Shown one piece after another: positions 9,851 to 17,817 of a stretch of 64,000 bases of DNA (position 1 is its first letter; each line of letters starts with the position of its first letter). Below the pieces are notes generated by a model. It saw only the letters and a list, made by a program, of their open reading frames with translations. It ran no database searches and was not told the DNA's origin. A program made the translations under genes and the position numbers. The stretch comes from Salibacter halophilus (GTDB taxonomy: Bacteria > Bacteroidota > Bacteroidia > Flavobacteriales_G > Salibacteraceae), in contig NZ_WACR01000003.1 of assembly GCF_008806325.1 (NCBI RefSeq), positions 248,001-312,000 on the forward strand. The letters are read 5' to 3'.

Positions 9851-11890
9851 ATGAACTGGATTAAATACACTGTCCTGGCGACTACGGCTACAATTGCCTT
9901 TTCGTGTGGCGCTCCGACAGAGAAAAAAGAAACAAAAGACAAAAAAGCTGAAACAGTGAAACAAGACACATCAGACTTTGAGTATTTAGCTGAACAGTTT
10001 GCTGATTTGCGCATTATCCGCTATCAAATTCCGGGTTGGGACAAGCTTTCAGCTCAGCAAAAAGAATACGCTTACTATTTAACTCAGGCAGGTTACGCTG
10101 GTCGAGACATCATTTGGGATCAAAACTATCGTCACAACCTCGAAATTCGCGATGTGCTGGAAGGTATCGTCAAGAATTACAACGGTGACAAAGAAAGTGA
10201 AGACTGGAAAAACTTCATGACGTACACCAAACGCGTGTGGTTCTCGAATGGAATTCACCACCACTACTCCATGAAGAAATTCGTCCCAAAATTCTCGAGA
10301 GAGTATTTTGAGCAATTGATGAAGATCACGGGAGCAGAATTACCTGAAGAGGCGTTGAAAGCAATGTTTGATCCGTCAAAAGACGCGAAGAAAGTTAACC
10401 TCGATCCTGAAAAGGACCTCGTGGCTGCTTCAGCGGTAAACTTCTACGATCCGGATCTGACCGAAAAAGAAGTTGAAAACTACTACAAGCAAAAAATCGA
10501 TAAATCTGCCAAGAAACCAGTTTCGTACGGACTCAACTCGAAGCTCGTAAAAACGGAAGACGGCAAGATTGAAGAGCGCGTTTGGAAGATTGACGGAATG
10601 TACGGCTCTGCGATTAAAGAAATCGTTCACTGGCTCGAAAAAGCTGTGAAAGTAGCAGAAAACCAAAAGCAAGCTGATGCGCTCAAACTCCTCATCGAGT
10701 ATTACAAAACCGGTGATCTCAAGAAATGGGATGAGTACAACATCGCGTGGGTAAATGCTACTGAGGGCGATATCGATTACATCAATTCGTTTATCGAGGT
10801 TTACAACGACCCGATGGGCTATCGCGGCTCTTACGAAACAATTGTGCAGGTGAAAGACTTCGAAGCATCTGAACGCATGAAAACGCTTTCTGACAATGTT
10901 CAATGGTTTGAGGACAACTCGCCAATCATGGACGAGCACAAAAAGGAAAACGTGACAGGTGTTACGTATAAAGTGGTGAATGTTGCCGGTGAATCCGGAG
11001 ATGCATCGCCTTCTACTCCAATTGGCGTGAATCTGCCAAACTCAAACTGGATCAGAGCCACTCACGGTTCTAAATCTGTGAGCCTGGGTAATATCGTTGA
11101 AGCTTACGACAAATCGAGCAAAGGTGGCTACCTGAAAGAATTCGCTTATTCGCAGGAAGAAATCGACCGCGGATTGAAATACGGGAACCTTTCTGATAAG
11201 CTGCACACTGCTCTTCACGAAGTTGTAGGTCACGCGAGTGGTAAACTGAACGAAGGCGTGGGTACACCAAAAGAAACGTTGAAAAACTACGCTTCTACTC
11301 TCGAGGAAGCACGTGCAGATCTCGTTGCTTTGTACTACCTCTACGACAAAAAGATGGTTGACCTGGGATTGATGGACAACCTCGAAGTTGGAAAAGCACA
11401 GTACGATGCCTATATCAGAAACGGTTTAATGGTTCAATTGCGCAGATTAGAGCCGGGTGACAACATCGAGGAAGCGCACATGCGTAACCGCCAGCTCGTT
11501 GCTCTTTGGGCTTACGAAAAGGGTAAAAAAGACAACGTGATCGAAAAGAAAACGAAAGACGGAAACACGTACTTCGTTGTGAACGATTACAAGAAACTTC
11601 AGGAACTCTTTGGCCAGTTAATGAGAGAAATTCAACGCATCAAATCTGAAGGTGATTACGAAGCCGGAAGAGCACTCGTAGAGAACTACGGTGTTAAAGT
11701 TGATAAGGAAATTCACGAAGAAGTTCTATCACGTAGTGAGGAACTAGGAATAGCTCCTTACGGTGGTTTCATCAATCCGCGCTTGATGCCGGTTGAAGAA
11801 AACGGAAAAATCGTTGATGTTGAAGCGAAATACGGTGAGTCATTCACTGAGCAAATGCTCCGCTATAGCAGCGATTACGACAATCTATAA
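9851..11890 (+). CDS. M49 family metallopeptidase (dipeptidyl peptidase III-like) lipoprotein
   Basis: 679 residues. The N-terminus is a lipoprotein signal with lipobox AFSC (acylated Cys at about 19) followed by a Lys/Glu-rich linker. The zinc motif HEVVGH is at residues 456-461, matching the family's HExxxH, and EEARAD at 485-490 corresponds to the EECRAE motif that supplies the third zinc ligand and a catalytic Glu. Length fits DPP III. The enzyme should remove dipeptides from the N-terminus of short peptides. The lipobox places it on a membrane facing the periplasm, unlike the cytosolic eukaryotic enzyme, as in other Bacteroidota homologues. It stands alone between a repeat region and its own terminator. 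Confidence 0.93.
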   Translation: MNWIKYTVLATTATIAFSCGAPTEKKETKDKKAETVKQDTSDFEYLAEQFADLRIIRYQIPGWDKLSAQQKEYAYYLTQAGYAGRDIIWDQNYRHNLEIRDVLEGIVKNYNGDKESEDWKNFMTYTKRVWFSNGIHHHYSMKKFVPKFSREYFEQLMKITGAELPEEALKAMFDPSKDAKKVNLDPEKDLVAASAVNFYDPDLTEKEVENYYKQKIDKSAKKPVSYGLNSKLVKTEDGKIEERVWKIDGMYGSAIKEIVHWLEKAVKVAENQKQADALKLLIEYYKTGDLKKWDEYNIAWVNATEGDIDYINSFIEVYNDPMGYRGSYETIVQVKDFEASERMKTLSDNVQWFEDNSPIMDEHKKENVTGVTYKVVNVAGESGDASPSTPIGVNLPNSNWIRATHGSKSVSLGNIVEAYDKSSKGGYLKEFAYSQEEIDRGLKYGNLSDKLHTALHEVVGHASGKLNEGVGTPKETLKNYASTLEEARADLVALYYLYDKKMVDLGLMDNLEVGKAQYDAYIRNGLMVQLRRLEPGDNIEEAHMRNRQLVALWAYEKGKKDNVIEKKTKDGNTYFVVNDYKKLQELFGQLMREIQRIKSEGDYEAGRALVENYGVKVDKEIHEEVLSRSEELGIAPYGGFINPRLMPVEENGKIVDVEAKYGESFTEQMLRYSSDYDNL

Positions 11891-11910
11891 GAACTGTAAT
11901 ACAGTCAAAG

Positions 11911-11950
11911 AAAAACCCTGACAAGCAGAAAAGCTTCGTCAGGGTTTTTT
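11911..11950 (+). terminator. Rho-independent terminator after the M49 peptidase gene
   Basis: Stem AAACCCTGAC/GTCAGGGTTT with a loop of about 15 nt and a T6 tract, beginning 20 bp after the stop codon. The A-rich left flank would let it work in both directions. The 210 bp that follow, to the next gene end at 12165, show no other structure except a near-match (AGTCAGATCC, 12073) to the window-wide decamer. Confidence 0.88.
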
Positions 11951-12164
11951 GTTGAGCAGATTTTAGATTGAGTTGAGTTTTGCCTTTTAAACGTTGAGGA
12001 AAAACCTGCTCCAAACCTGAGCTGGTAAATATCCGAACTCAGATTTTAACGTTGAGTGACACAAATGTGCACAGTCAGATCCGGATCCCCAACCAAAATG
12101 TGATGAGCGTAAAATACGTGTGATGAGAGACGTTAACAAAAGTTAACCCGCTGAAAATAAAAGG

Positions 12165-12683
12165 CTACCACTCGGTTTTGAGGATAGCGTAAACTACATC
12201 ATCAACCCATTCGCCTTTAAACCAAAGGCTTTTCTTGAAATGTGCTTCTCTCCTCATTCCCAATCGTTCAAGTAATTGAATAGAAGCCTCATTCCGCGGA
12301 TCTACCGATCCCGTTATTCTGTGCTTGGTCAGATCGCGAAACAGGTAATCAAAAACACCGCTCAGCGATTCTGTTGCAAATCCCTTTCCTAAAAACTGTT
12401 TATCCAGTGTCACTCCCACCTCGCACTGGTCTTCATCGATGAAATGGATTCCTACATCCCCGATCACTTCATTAGAATCATTTAGCACAATCACCAACTG
12501 AAACCAGGTTTCCGGCAAATTGAATTCTTTAGGATTCTTGGCGATAAAAGACTCTACTTCATCAAGGCTTTCCGGTACCCAACCTTGATATTGGTTGTGA
12601 TTAGAATCGCTTCGGTAGCTAAAGACACTTTTCGAGTCAGCACGCTCAATGGGTCTGAGTGTAAGTCTTTTGGTTTTAATCAT
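12165..12683 (-). CDS. GNAT family N-acetyltransferase (RimJ/RimL type)
   Basis: 172 residues. It begins with the typical TKRLTLRPIERAD of the RimJ/RimL-like subfamily and contains the acetyl-CoA binding segment FLGKGFATESLSGVFDYLF, followed by HRITGSVDPRNEASIQLLERLGMR, the conserved end of this group. It should transfer an acetyl group from acetyl-CoA to an amine; the substrate (protein N-terminus, antibiotic or small molecule) cannot be told. Its ATG overlaps the TGA of the upstream membrane-protein gene by 4 bp (12680-12683), so the two are translationally coupled. Confidence 0.9.
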   Translation of the reverse strand: MIKTKRLTLRPIERADSKSVFSYRSDSNHNQYQGWVPESLDEVESFIAKNPKEFNLPETWFQLVIVLNDSNEVIGDVGIHFIDEDQCEVGVTLDKQFLGKGFATESLSGVFDYLFRDLTKHRITGSVDPRNEASIQLLERLGMRREAHFKKSLWFKGEWVDDVVYAILKTEW

Positions 12684-13318
12684 TGAGATAATTGTTGGTC
12701 CACTTCCCGACTCACAATTTCATTTATCATAGGCTGAATAAACCACACACCAATTGGGAAAAACCAAATCAAAAAGAACTCCCCTATGTAATCTGAAGAA
12801 GTGACTTTACGCTGCAGTTCTGCTGACTTTATCGACTTTGCAATAAAGTAGATGACGTAAAAGGTGCAGAATACAGCAAAAAGATGAATGAGGAAAAACA
12901 CACCTATTCCGAGAAATAACAAAGGCAAAAATGTATCGGGAGATTGAGGGCCCGGAAAAGTTGGTGTTGTTCCGAATAATGACGTTGATATTGATATAGT
13001 CAATGTTAATAAGATAATGTAGATCAAAGGAAAAAAGAAGAAAAACCTGAACCTGGTGAACTTCATTCTTGCTTCTTCAGGTAACTTACTATTGATTCCT
13101 TTCGCTACCGACCAATACCAACAATAAATTGGAACAGTATACAAGAGAATGATTATAGGAAGTACACCTGTAAAGATGTTCATCCCTTCTAATGGGCTTT
13201 CAGTTGTTTGAAACTTGAAAAACATTGAGCCCATAAATATTAATTGGAAAACGAAAGGGACAACAAAAATCAACAGAAAGATTTGCCAGTGTTTTGCCTT
13301 CAAAAATTTATCAATCAT
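12680..13318 (-). CDS. Hypothetical integral membrane protein
   Basis: 212 residues with five strongly hydrophobic segments at about 13-33, 48-68, 90-112, 132-162 (long, possibly two) and 178-197. Aromatic residues, especially Phe, are very frequent. I do not recognise the family. The start is the ATG read from 13318. The stop overlaps the start of the acetyltransferase gene (ATGA), suggesting a two-gene operon, but no shared function can be inferred. Confidence 0.75.
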   Translation of the reverse strand: MIDKFLKAKHWQIFLLIFVVPFVFQLIFMGSMFFKFQTTESPLEGMNIFTGVLPIIILLYTVPIYCWYWSVAKGINSKLPEEARMKFTRFRFFFFFPLIYIILLTLTISISTSLFGTTPTFPGPQSPDTFLPLLFLGIGVFFLIHLFAVFCTFYVIYFIAKSIKSAELQRKVTSSDYIGEFFLIWFFPIGVWFIQPMINEIVSREVDQQLSQ

Positions 13319-13374
13319 AGCGTTTGGGTTTGATGTACGCTAAATTACTCTTTTCAAAAGAGCCACCAAAAAAG

Positions 13375-13998
13375 CTACTCCTTCTCAAAGCACCAGTTGA
13401 TAAGTGGTAACGAGCGTTTTTGATTCGTATTCCACAAGCCTAATTGAATACCGCGGAGTTTAGTTGCATTGTTCACAAGCCCAACCTGAACGCCATTCAT
13501 TTTACCCGTATGATTCACCATCCCGATCGAAACACCGTTCAGATATTCATACCTGTTGTAAACAAGATTAAAGGAAAAGCCATTGAGTTTTAATCCGGCA
13601 CTCATCCATCCCGATAGCGAAACACCATTGATCTGACTCGTAAGTGTCCCCATTGGAGAAACAATCAATCCATTGTGCAATGCTCCTACTTGAATCGTAT
13701 CCATTTTATTCCCGGTCAGAGCCTTAGCTTGAATCGGCTTAATCATAAAAACCGAGTTGAAACCCTGTCCGGGGATTTGGATGTTTAATCCGTGCGATTT
13801 CTTGGTGTACGACATAAAACAAACAACCTCAGAACCGACCGGACCAATAGCAATTCCGTAAATGTTCATCGCCCGTGATGGAATCACCCGAATGCCGTAA
13901 TAATTTTTGATCGTATCCTGCTGTTCACCTGAAGTTGATTGGCCTACGCCAGCTACAGTGATGAGTAGGAATAGTAGAAGTGTGAGGGGGTTGGGCAT
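13375..13998 (-). CDS. Secreted LA_2272-type surface repeat protein
   Basis: 207 residues. It has a signal peptide (MPNPLTLLLFLLITVAGVGQS) and a series of degenerate repeats of about 20 residues with the pattern NGxxxGxxN: LNGVSIGMVN, MNGVQVGLVN, LRGIQLGLWN near residues 150-190. The last repeat runs into the family's usual end (LPLINWCFEKE). This matches the LA_2272-type repeat proteins common in Bacteroidota and Leptospira, presumed beta-structured envelope proteins of unknown function. The next gene on the same strand ends 3 bp upstream of its ATG. Confidence 0.75.
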   Translation of the reverse strand: MPNPLTLLLFLLITVAGVGQSTSGEQQDTIKNYYGIRVIPSRAMNIYGIAIGPVGSEVVCFMSYTKKSHGLNIQIPGQGFNSVFMIKPIQAKALTGNKMDTIQVGALHNGLIVSPMGTLTSQINGVSLSGWMSAGLKLNGFSFNLVYNRYEYLNGVSIGMVNHTGKMNGVQVGLVNNATKLRGIQLGLWNTNQKRSLPLINWCFEKE

Positions 13999-14001
13999 AA
14001 A

Positions 14002-14691
14002 TCAACTTTTATCAATTGTTTCAATTAAATTTCCTTCTTTATAAACTTTGATTTTGGTTAGTTTTCCATTTTCGTCAAAATACTCCCAGCGACCATTTTC
14101 TATTCCTTCATCATATTTTTTTATGTTTAGTAAATTACCATTTTGATCAAAATACTTCCAGTACCCATTCTTTTCCCCATTTTCACAATCACCAATAATT
14201 GCTAACCTTCCAGTTTTATGGTAAACAATCTGACCTCCCTGAAGCTTATCATTTTTAAAATTATTAATCTCTTCAACCTGCCCGTTCTTATAATAAAAGA
14301 TCCATCCCATTTGCTTCAAGTTATTCTTATCTAAATAGCCTATAATTTTAGGTATTCCAGTCTTGTAGTACTCAATATGCAAACCATTAACACTCATACC
14401 CTCAGCTAAATTCAATTCCTTGGGAACATTGTTTTCGTGAAAAATCAACGTGTATCCATTGTGAACTCCATCTTCAAAAAAACCTGAAGAATGAACAGAT
14501 CCATCATCTCTAAAATCAACTGAGAAACCATCTCTGTTACCTTTATTGTTTATAGCTTGCTGACTTTTAATAAAACCAGATTCATAATATTTTAAAGTTA
14601 CATTCTCGTTTTGTTTTGTACATATATTGTTATTGCATGATAGGCAAACAAACATTGATAAAAGAGAAAATACGCTTATAGAATATTTCAT
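14002..14691 (-). CDS. MORN-variant (YwqK-type) repeat lipoprotein
   Basis: 229 residues. The N-terminus is a lipoprotein signal (ISVFSLLSMFVCLSC, acylated Cys about 19). The rest is roughly eight copies of the MORN_2 unit, about 23 residues with the pattern YYxxGxxKxxxxxxxxxxxGxWxxY; the clearest are NGYWKYFDQNGNLLNIKKYD and NGRWEYFDENGKLTKIKVYK near the C-terminus. Annotation pipelines often call such proteins YwqK family antitoxins, but no toxin gene is adjacent and the name is not evidence of function. The gene lies 3 bp before the LA_2272-type gene, on the same strand. Confidence 0.85.
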   Translation of the reverse strand: MKYSISVFSLLSMFVCLSCNNNICTKQNENVTLKYYESGFIKSQQAINNKGNRDGFSVDFRDDGSVHSSGFFEDGVHNGYTLIFHENNVPKELNLAEGMSVNGLHIEYYKTGIPKIIGYLDKNNLKQMGWIFYYKNGQVEEINNFKNDKLQGGQIVYHKTGRLAIIGDCENGEKNGYWKYFDQNGNLLNIKKYDEGIENGRWEYFDENGKLTKIKVYKEGNLIETIDKS

Positions 14692-14715
14692 TTTGACTGT
14701 AATTTACTTTTTCAT

Positions 14716-15159
14716 TTATGTTTCAGTGACTTTAGAAGCCCCTCTCAAAAACAAATACTTCTTCCTTCCCACTGTCAAAAAGTAACCCATAACACCTAAA
14801 ATGATAATTGAAACTCCCAGCAGCACATACATGACCGCTTGAGGAATTAGATCATTGAGCAACAGAGAAGTGACTGTTGCAATAAATGAAATTGCCAGGA
14901 ATGACAGGAACACGTAGCGCAAAGCTTTATTCCGGCTCATGAAGCTGGAAAGTTCGACATCAGTATCTCCTGAAATTTTGAGAGTATTGCTCCTTGCCCA
15001 GTCTATCTTAGAATAAAACACTACTTCACCTTCAGGGATCTCGATCTCGATTGTTTCTCCATCATCGATTGAAGCAACCTTTTCGTCATTTACATAAAGG
15101 TCTATAGCTCTCAGCTTATTGATCCATTCTCTTTTGCGGTAAATACGGAGTTTAGGCAT
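14716..15159 (-). CDS. Hypothetical protein with N-terminal beta domain and two membrane segments
   Basis: 147 residues. Residues 1-70 look like a small beta domain (IDLYVNDEKVASIDDGETIEIEIPEGEVVFYSKIDW reads as strand-turn-strand, similar in style to PEGA-type or carrier domains). Two hydrophobic segments follow at about 82-101 and 108-128, and a basic tail ends the protein. I do not recognise the family. It precedes the YwqK-type gene on the same strand with 24 bp between them. A stretch of about 1 kb without genes lies upstream. Confidence 0.65.
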   Translation of the reverse strand: MPKLRIYRKREWINKLRAIDLYVNDEKVASIDDGETIEIEIPEGEVVFYSKIDWARSNTLKISGDTDVELSSFMSRNKALRYVFLSFLAISFIATVTSLLLNDLIPQAVMYVLLGVSIIILGVMGYFLTVGRKKYLFLRGASKVTET

Positions 15160-16116
15160 TGAGTAGTTTTTTCACTTGAATAAAAGCAGTTTGATCATGT
15201 AAATATATACAAATTGGAGTTCAATTTTGCTAATCAGAATATCAGACTAAATCATTCCCAGCATCCACCCGATTGTATCGCGTGGATTATAAGCTCTTTT
15301 ACAGTACTCCAAATTACTATTAGAACGCTCTCGACCTCGGCCTTGATCTTAATGCCCTCCTACTTCGACTCCGCTAAAGCTACGCTCAGCATTCGGGCCT
15401 GGAGGCTAAATCAAACCTCCCAAACACCAAACCCTTTACCATCAAGCAATCCCAATACATTATTAGAACTTCCCTCAACCTTAACCTTAACCTCGGCCTC
15501 AAACCTTAACGACACTTCACTTCTTCATGGTTCCTTCAACTTTTCTAAAGTGTTGAACTTTAGAAAAGTTCTTTATCATGATTTAAGATTACAGATAACC
15601 AATAAAGTGCCGTTAGGCACGATTCACATCTATCTCCGGGTGATAACCCGGAACATAAGTTTTCAACCAGGACTTTGAGTGCCGTAGGTACGGTTCACTT
15701 TAAAAAGCATGACTTTTCTATTATTCTGTGGTCCGTGCTTACAGCACTCGTTGTTATCACTACTTCCTTTTGCTCTGGGCTAAAACCCAGAGTTAGGATT
15801 AAGTCGTGCCTACAGCACTTAACATCATGACCAAGACCTGACAGGTTTTGGAAGCCTGTATAAATAGCGATCGATTGCTAGAAATTCGAGCGAAGTTGCC
15901 GTCAGCATTGATCTTTCCGTCCTTTTGCATCAAGGCAAAAGGATAAAAGTAATCGAATGAAACAAGGAGTGAAACAAAAAAACTCACCTGCTAATGCGTG
16001 ATTGAGTCGCCTGGTTTATATACTTTTTACAACTCCAAATTACTATTAGAACGCTCTCGACCTCGGCCTCAAAACTCAACGGCACTTCACTTTTAATAGT
16101 TAAGATTTTTTGGACA
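15160..16116. repeat. Gene-free repeat region: direct repeat, 14-bp hairpin, palindrome array 2, element copy
   Basis: No convincing gene. A 38-bp exact direct repeat lies at 15306-15343 and 16032-16069, with shorter echoes of its right flank (cctcggcctcaaa...cacttcactt) at about 15492-15522. A perfect 14-bp stem-loop, AACTTTTCTAAAGT/ACTTTAGAAAAGTT, is at 15538-15551 and 15557-15570. From about 15605 to 15857 the GTGCCGTTAGGCAC, CTCTGGGCTAAAACCCAGAG and ACCTGACAGGT palindromes of array 1 recur. At 15858-15943 there is a reverse-oriented copy of the element also found at 57936-58020. An ORF of 154 codons (15214-15678) and one of 62 codons (15799-15987, minus) are products of these repeats. Confidence 0.75.
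15858..15943 (-). repeat. Dispersed repeat, copy 1 (inverted relative to copy at 57936)
   Basis: Read on the minus strand, about 86 bp match 57936-58020 at roughly 80-85% by eye, including the shared run CTTCGCTCGAATTTCTAGCA. Each copy begins with a hairpin of CCTTTTG/CAAAAGG type. In both copies the same frame translates to a similar peptide (GNFARISS core), but the frame is short and has no plausible start, so I treat it as a repeat rather than a gene. Confidence 0.7.
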
Positions 16117-16147
16117 TAAAAAAAGCCTGACAAAATTTTGCCAGGCT
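16117..16147 (-). terminator. Terminator of tRNA-Asp transcript
   Basis: On the minus strand, stem AGCCTGGCAAAA/TTTTGTCAGGCT with one G-T mismatch, followed by T7. It lies 10 bp beyond the tRNA 3' end. Confidence 0.85.
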
Positions 16148-16156
16148 AACTGTAAG

Positions 16157-16230
16157 CGGTCCGGACGAGACTCGAACTCGCGACCTCCTGCGTGACAGGC
16201 AGGCATTCTAACCAACTGAACTACCGGACC
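16157..16230 (-). tRNA. tRNA-Asp (anticodon GTC)
   Basis: 74 nt cloverleaf on the minus strand: acceptor GGTCCGG paired with CCGGACC, discriminator G, D-arm GTTCAGTTGGTTAGAAT, anticodon arm CCTGCCTGTCACGCAGG with anticodon GTC, and T-arm GCGAGTTCGAGTCTCGT. The discriminator G and GTC anticodon fit aspartate identity. CCA is not encoded. No other tRNA is adjacent. Confidence 0.97.
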
Positions 16231-16408
16231 TTTTTCGGTGGCACAAATGTAAGATAATTTATCTTTATGCAAACAACTTTTCAAAAAGTTTTTTCTGCTG
16301 TATTCCGCGCTGTGTGCGGCTTAAATCATCATTTCAAAGTGCCTTTCCCTCGTTGGGAGCGACAAAAGTAATTCAATTTTCATTTTCTCCAAGAGGATTG
16401 AAAAAATT

Positions 16409-17323
16409 TTAGATCATTTTTTTGCGCCTCGCCAGGTAGGCCATCAATATCTTGCTGAATCCCTGATTGATATCAGCCTCAACAAAATCGACTTTATTTT
16501 GGTGACAGCGCAACTTAAGCTCTTCCTTGTAACTCTTGAGCTGTTTGCGGTATTCGTCCTTGATCTCTGAAGGGTTCAACTTCACTACTTCCCCACTCTC
16601 CATATCCACGAATTTATACGGGCGGTTGTCGTATTCGAAATCGATTTCGTGATTTTGGTCTACGGTGTGGAAAAGAATGACTTCGTGTTTATTGAAGCGC
16701 AGGTGCTGTAGCGCTGAAAACAGCTTATCGAGGCCGGCTTCGCTGCTCTCAAACATATCGGAAAAAATCACGACAACTGAGCGTTTATGGATTCGTTCAG
16801 CTAATTCGTGTAGTGCGCTGGCGGCTGCGGTGGATCGGCTCTGACCGTCATAATCGAGTTTTTCTTCGAGCAGATGGTACAGGTAATTGAGGTGTCGCTG
16901 CGATAATTTTGCCGGAGTGATCTCGCGGACTTCCTCATCAAATAAGCCCAGTCCAACAGCATCGCGCTGTGTGCGCAAAAGATGGATAAGAGCTGCAGCC
17001 GCTTTCACGGAGAAACTGAATTTCGTTTCCTCCCCGTCTTTTGGAAAATACATGCTCGATGACTGGTCGATGAGGATGTGGCAACGCAAATTTGTTTCTT
17101 CCTCGTAGCGCTTTGTGTAGAGCTTTTCGGTTTTACCAAAGAGCTTCCAGTCGATGTGTCGAGTGCTTTCACCGTTGTTGTAAGCCCTGTGCTCAGCAAA
17201 CTCTACTGAAAAACCGTGGTACGGACTGCGGTGAAGGCCTGTAATAAACCCCTCAACAACCTGTCGTGCCAGGAACTCGAGCTTTCCAAATTGCCTAACG
17301 GCTCTGTCGTTGAACTGACTCAT
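16409..17323 (-). CDS. DUF58 domain protein (VWA-like)
   Basis: 304 residues with the DUF58 signature: HRSPYHGFSVEFAEHRAYNNGESTRHIDWKLFGKTEKLYTKRYEEE near 32-78, then a VWA-like fold with the partly conserved metal-site start LIDQSSSM near 88 and a late VVVIFSDMFES near 181. Such proteins usually sit beside a MoxR-family AAA+ ATPase and act with it in envelope or stress functions. Here the MoxR gene is 37 kb away (54517), so the pair is split. A TACATTTG box (17328-17335) lies only 5 bp upstream of the ATG. The gene follows trxA on the same strand, but a terminator hairpin separates them. Confidence 0.9.
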   Translation of the reverse strand: MSQFNDRAVRQFGKLEFLARQVVEGFITGLHRSPYHGFSVEFAEHRAYNNGESTRHIDWKLFGKTEKLYTKRYEEETNLRCHILIDQSSSMYFPKDGEETKFSFSVKAAAALIHLLRTQRDAVGLGLFDEEVREITPAKLSQRHLNYLYHLLEEKLDYDGQSRSTAAASALHELAERIHKRSVVVIFSDMFESSEAGLDKLFSALQHLRFNKHEVILFHTVDQNHEIDFEYDNRPYKFVDMESGEVVKLNPSEIKDEYRKQLKSYKEELKLRCHQNKVDFVEADINQGFSKILMAYLARRKKMI

Positions 17324-17340
17324 GTTTCAAATGTAGTAAC

Positions 17341-17377
17341 AAAAAAACCGCTAAAGCCAAGCCTCAGCGGTTTTTCT
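17341..17377. terminator. Terminator hairpin between trxA and the DUF58 gene
   Basis: Perfect 10-bp stem AAAAACCGCT/AGCGGTTTTT with a 13-nt loop. The T-tract on both strands makes it potentially bidirectional; for genes here it ends the minus-strand trxA transcript. Confidence 0.85.
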
Positions 17378-17395
17378 AATCTCAAATATCAAAAT

Positions 17396-17713
17396 TTACA
17401 GTTGCGCATCGAGCTTAGAAGCCAACGCTTCTTTAGATGCTGCGCCTACCTGCTTATCTACTACTTCACCGTTTTTGATAACGAGCAATGTTGGAATTGA
17501 ACGAATTCCGAATTTACCGGCAACACCGGGATTTTCGTCAACGTTTACTTTTCCAATTACTGCTTTACCTTCGTATTCTCCGGCCATTTCTTCAACGATT
17601 GGCCCCACCATACGGCAAGGTCCGCACCATTCTGCCCAAAAGTCAACTAATACCGGTTTATCTGATTTTAATACAGTTTCTTCAAAATTTCCGTCTGTGA
17701 TTTCTAATGCCAT
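17396..17713 (-). CDS. trxA: Thioredoxin
   Basis: 105 residues, standard thioredoxin length. The active site WCGPC places the redox cysteines at 30 and 33. The conserved buried Asp (VDFWAEWC) and the cis-Pro loop (IRSIPTLLVI) are present. It is a cytosolic disulfide reductase that serves ribonucleotide reductase and others. There is no signal peptide, unlike the TlpA-like protein at 55.5 kb. It has its own promoter just upstream and a terminator hairpin just downstream, so it is likely monocistronic. Confidence 0.97.
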   Translation of the reverse strand: MALEITDGNFEETVLKSDKPVLVDFWAEWCGPCRMVGPIVEEMAGEYEGKAVIGKVNVDENPGVAGKFGIRSIPTLLVIKNGEVVDKQVGAASKEALASKLDAQL

Positions 17714-17755
17714 AATTGTATGTGTTTCAAAAATTCAAATTCAAAATTAATGTTA

Positions 17756-17788
17756 CAAATCTATTACCAATGTCTATTTTATGACAAA
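17756..17788 (-). promoter_or_regulatory. Bacteroidota-type promoter of trxA
   Basis: Minus strand: -33 TTTG (17785-17788), 21-bp spacer, -7 TAGATTTG (17756-17763), an exact TAnnTTTG. It ends 43 bp upstream of the trxA ATG. Confidence 0.75.
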
Positions 17789-17817
17789 TTGGCTTCTTTA
17801 TTGTTTTTATCAATCTA

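Noticed and set aside
14002-14691. Toxin-antitoxin locus (YwqK antitoxin name)
   Set aside because: Only MORN-like repeats in a lipoprotein; no toxin gene next to it.
15214-15678. 154-codon ORF on the plus strand
   Set aside because: TTG start, composition unlike a protein, covers hairpins and palindromes; no family resemblance.
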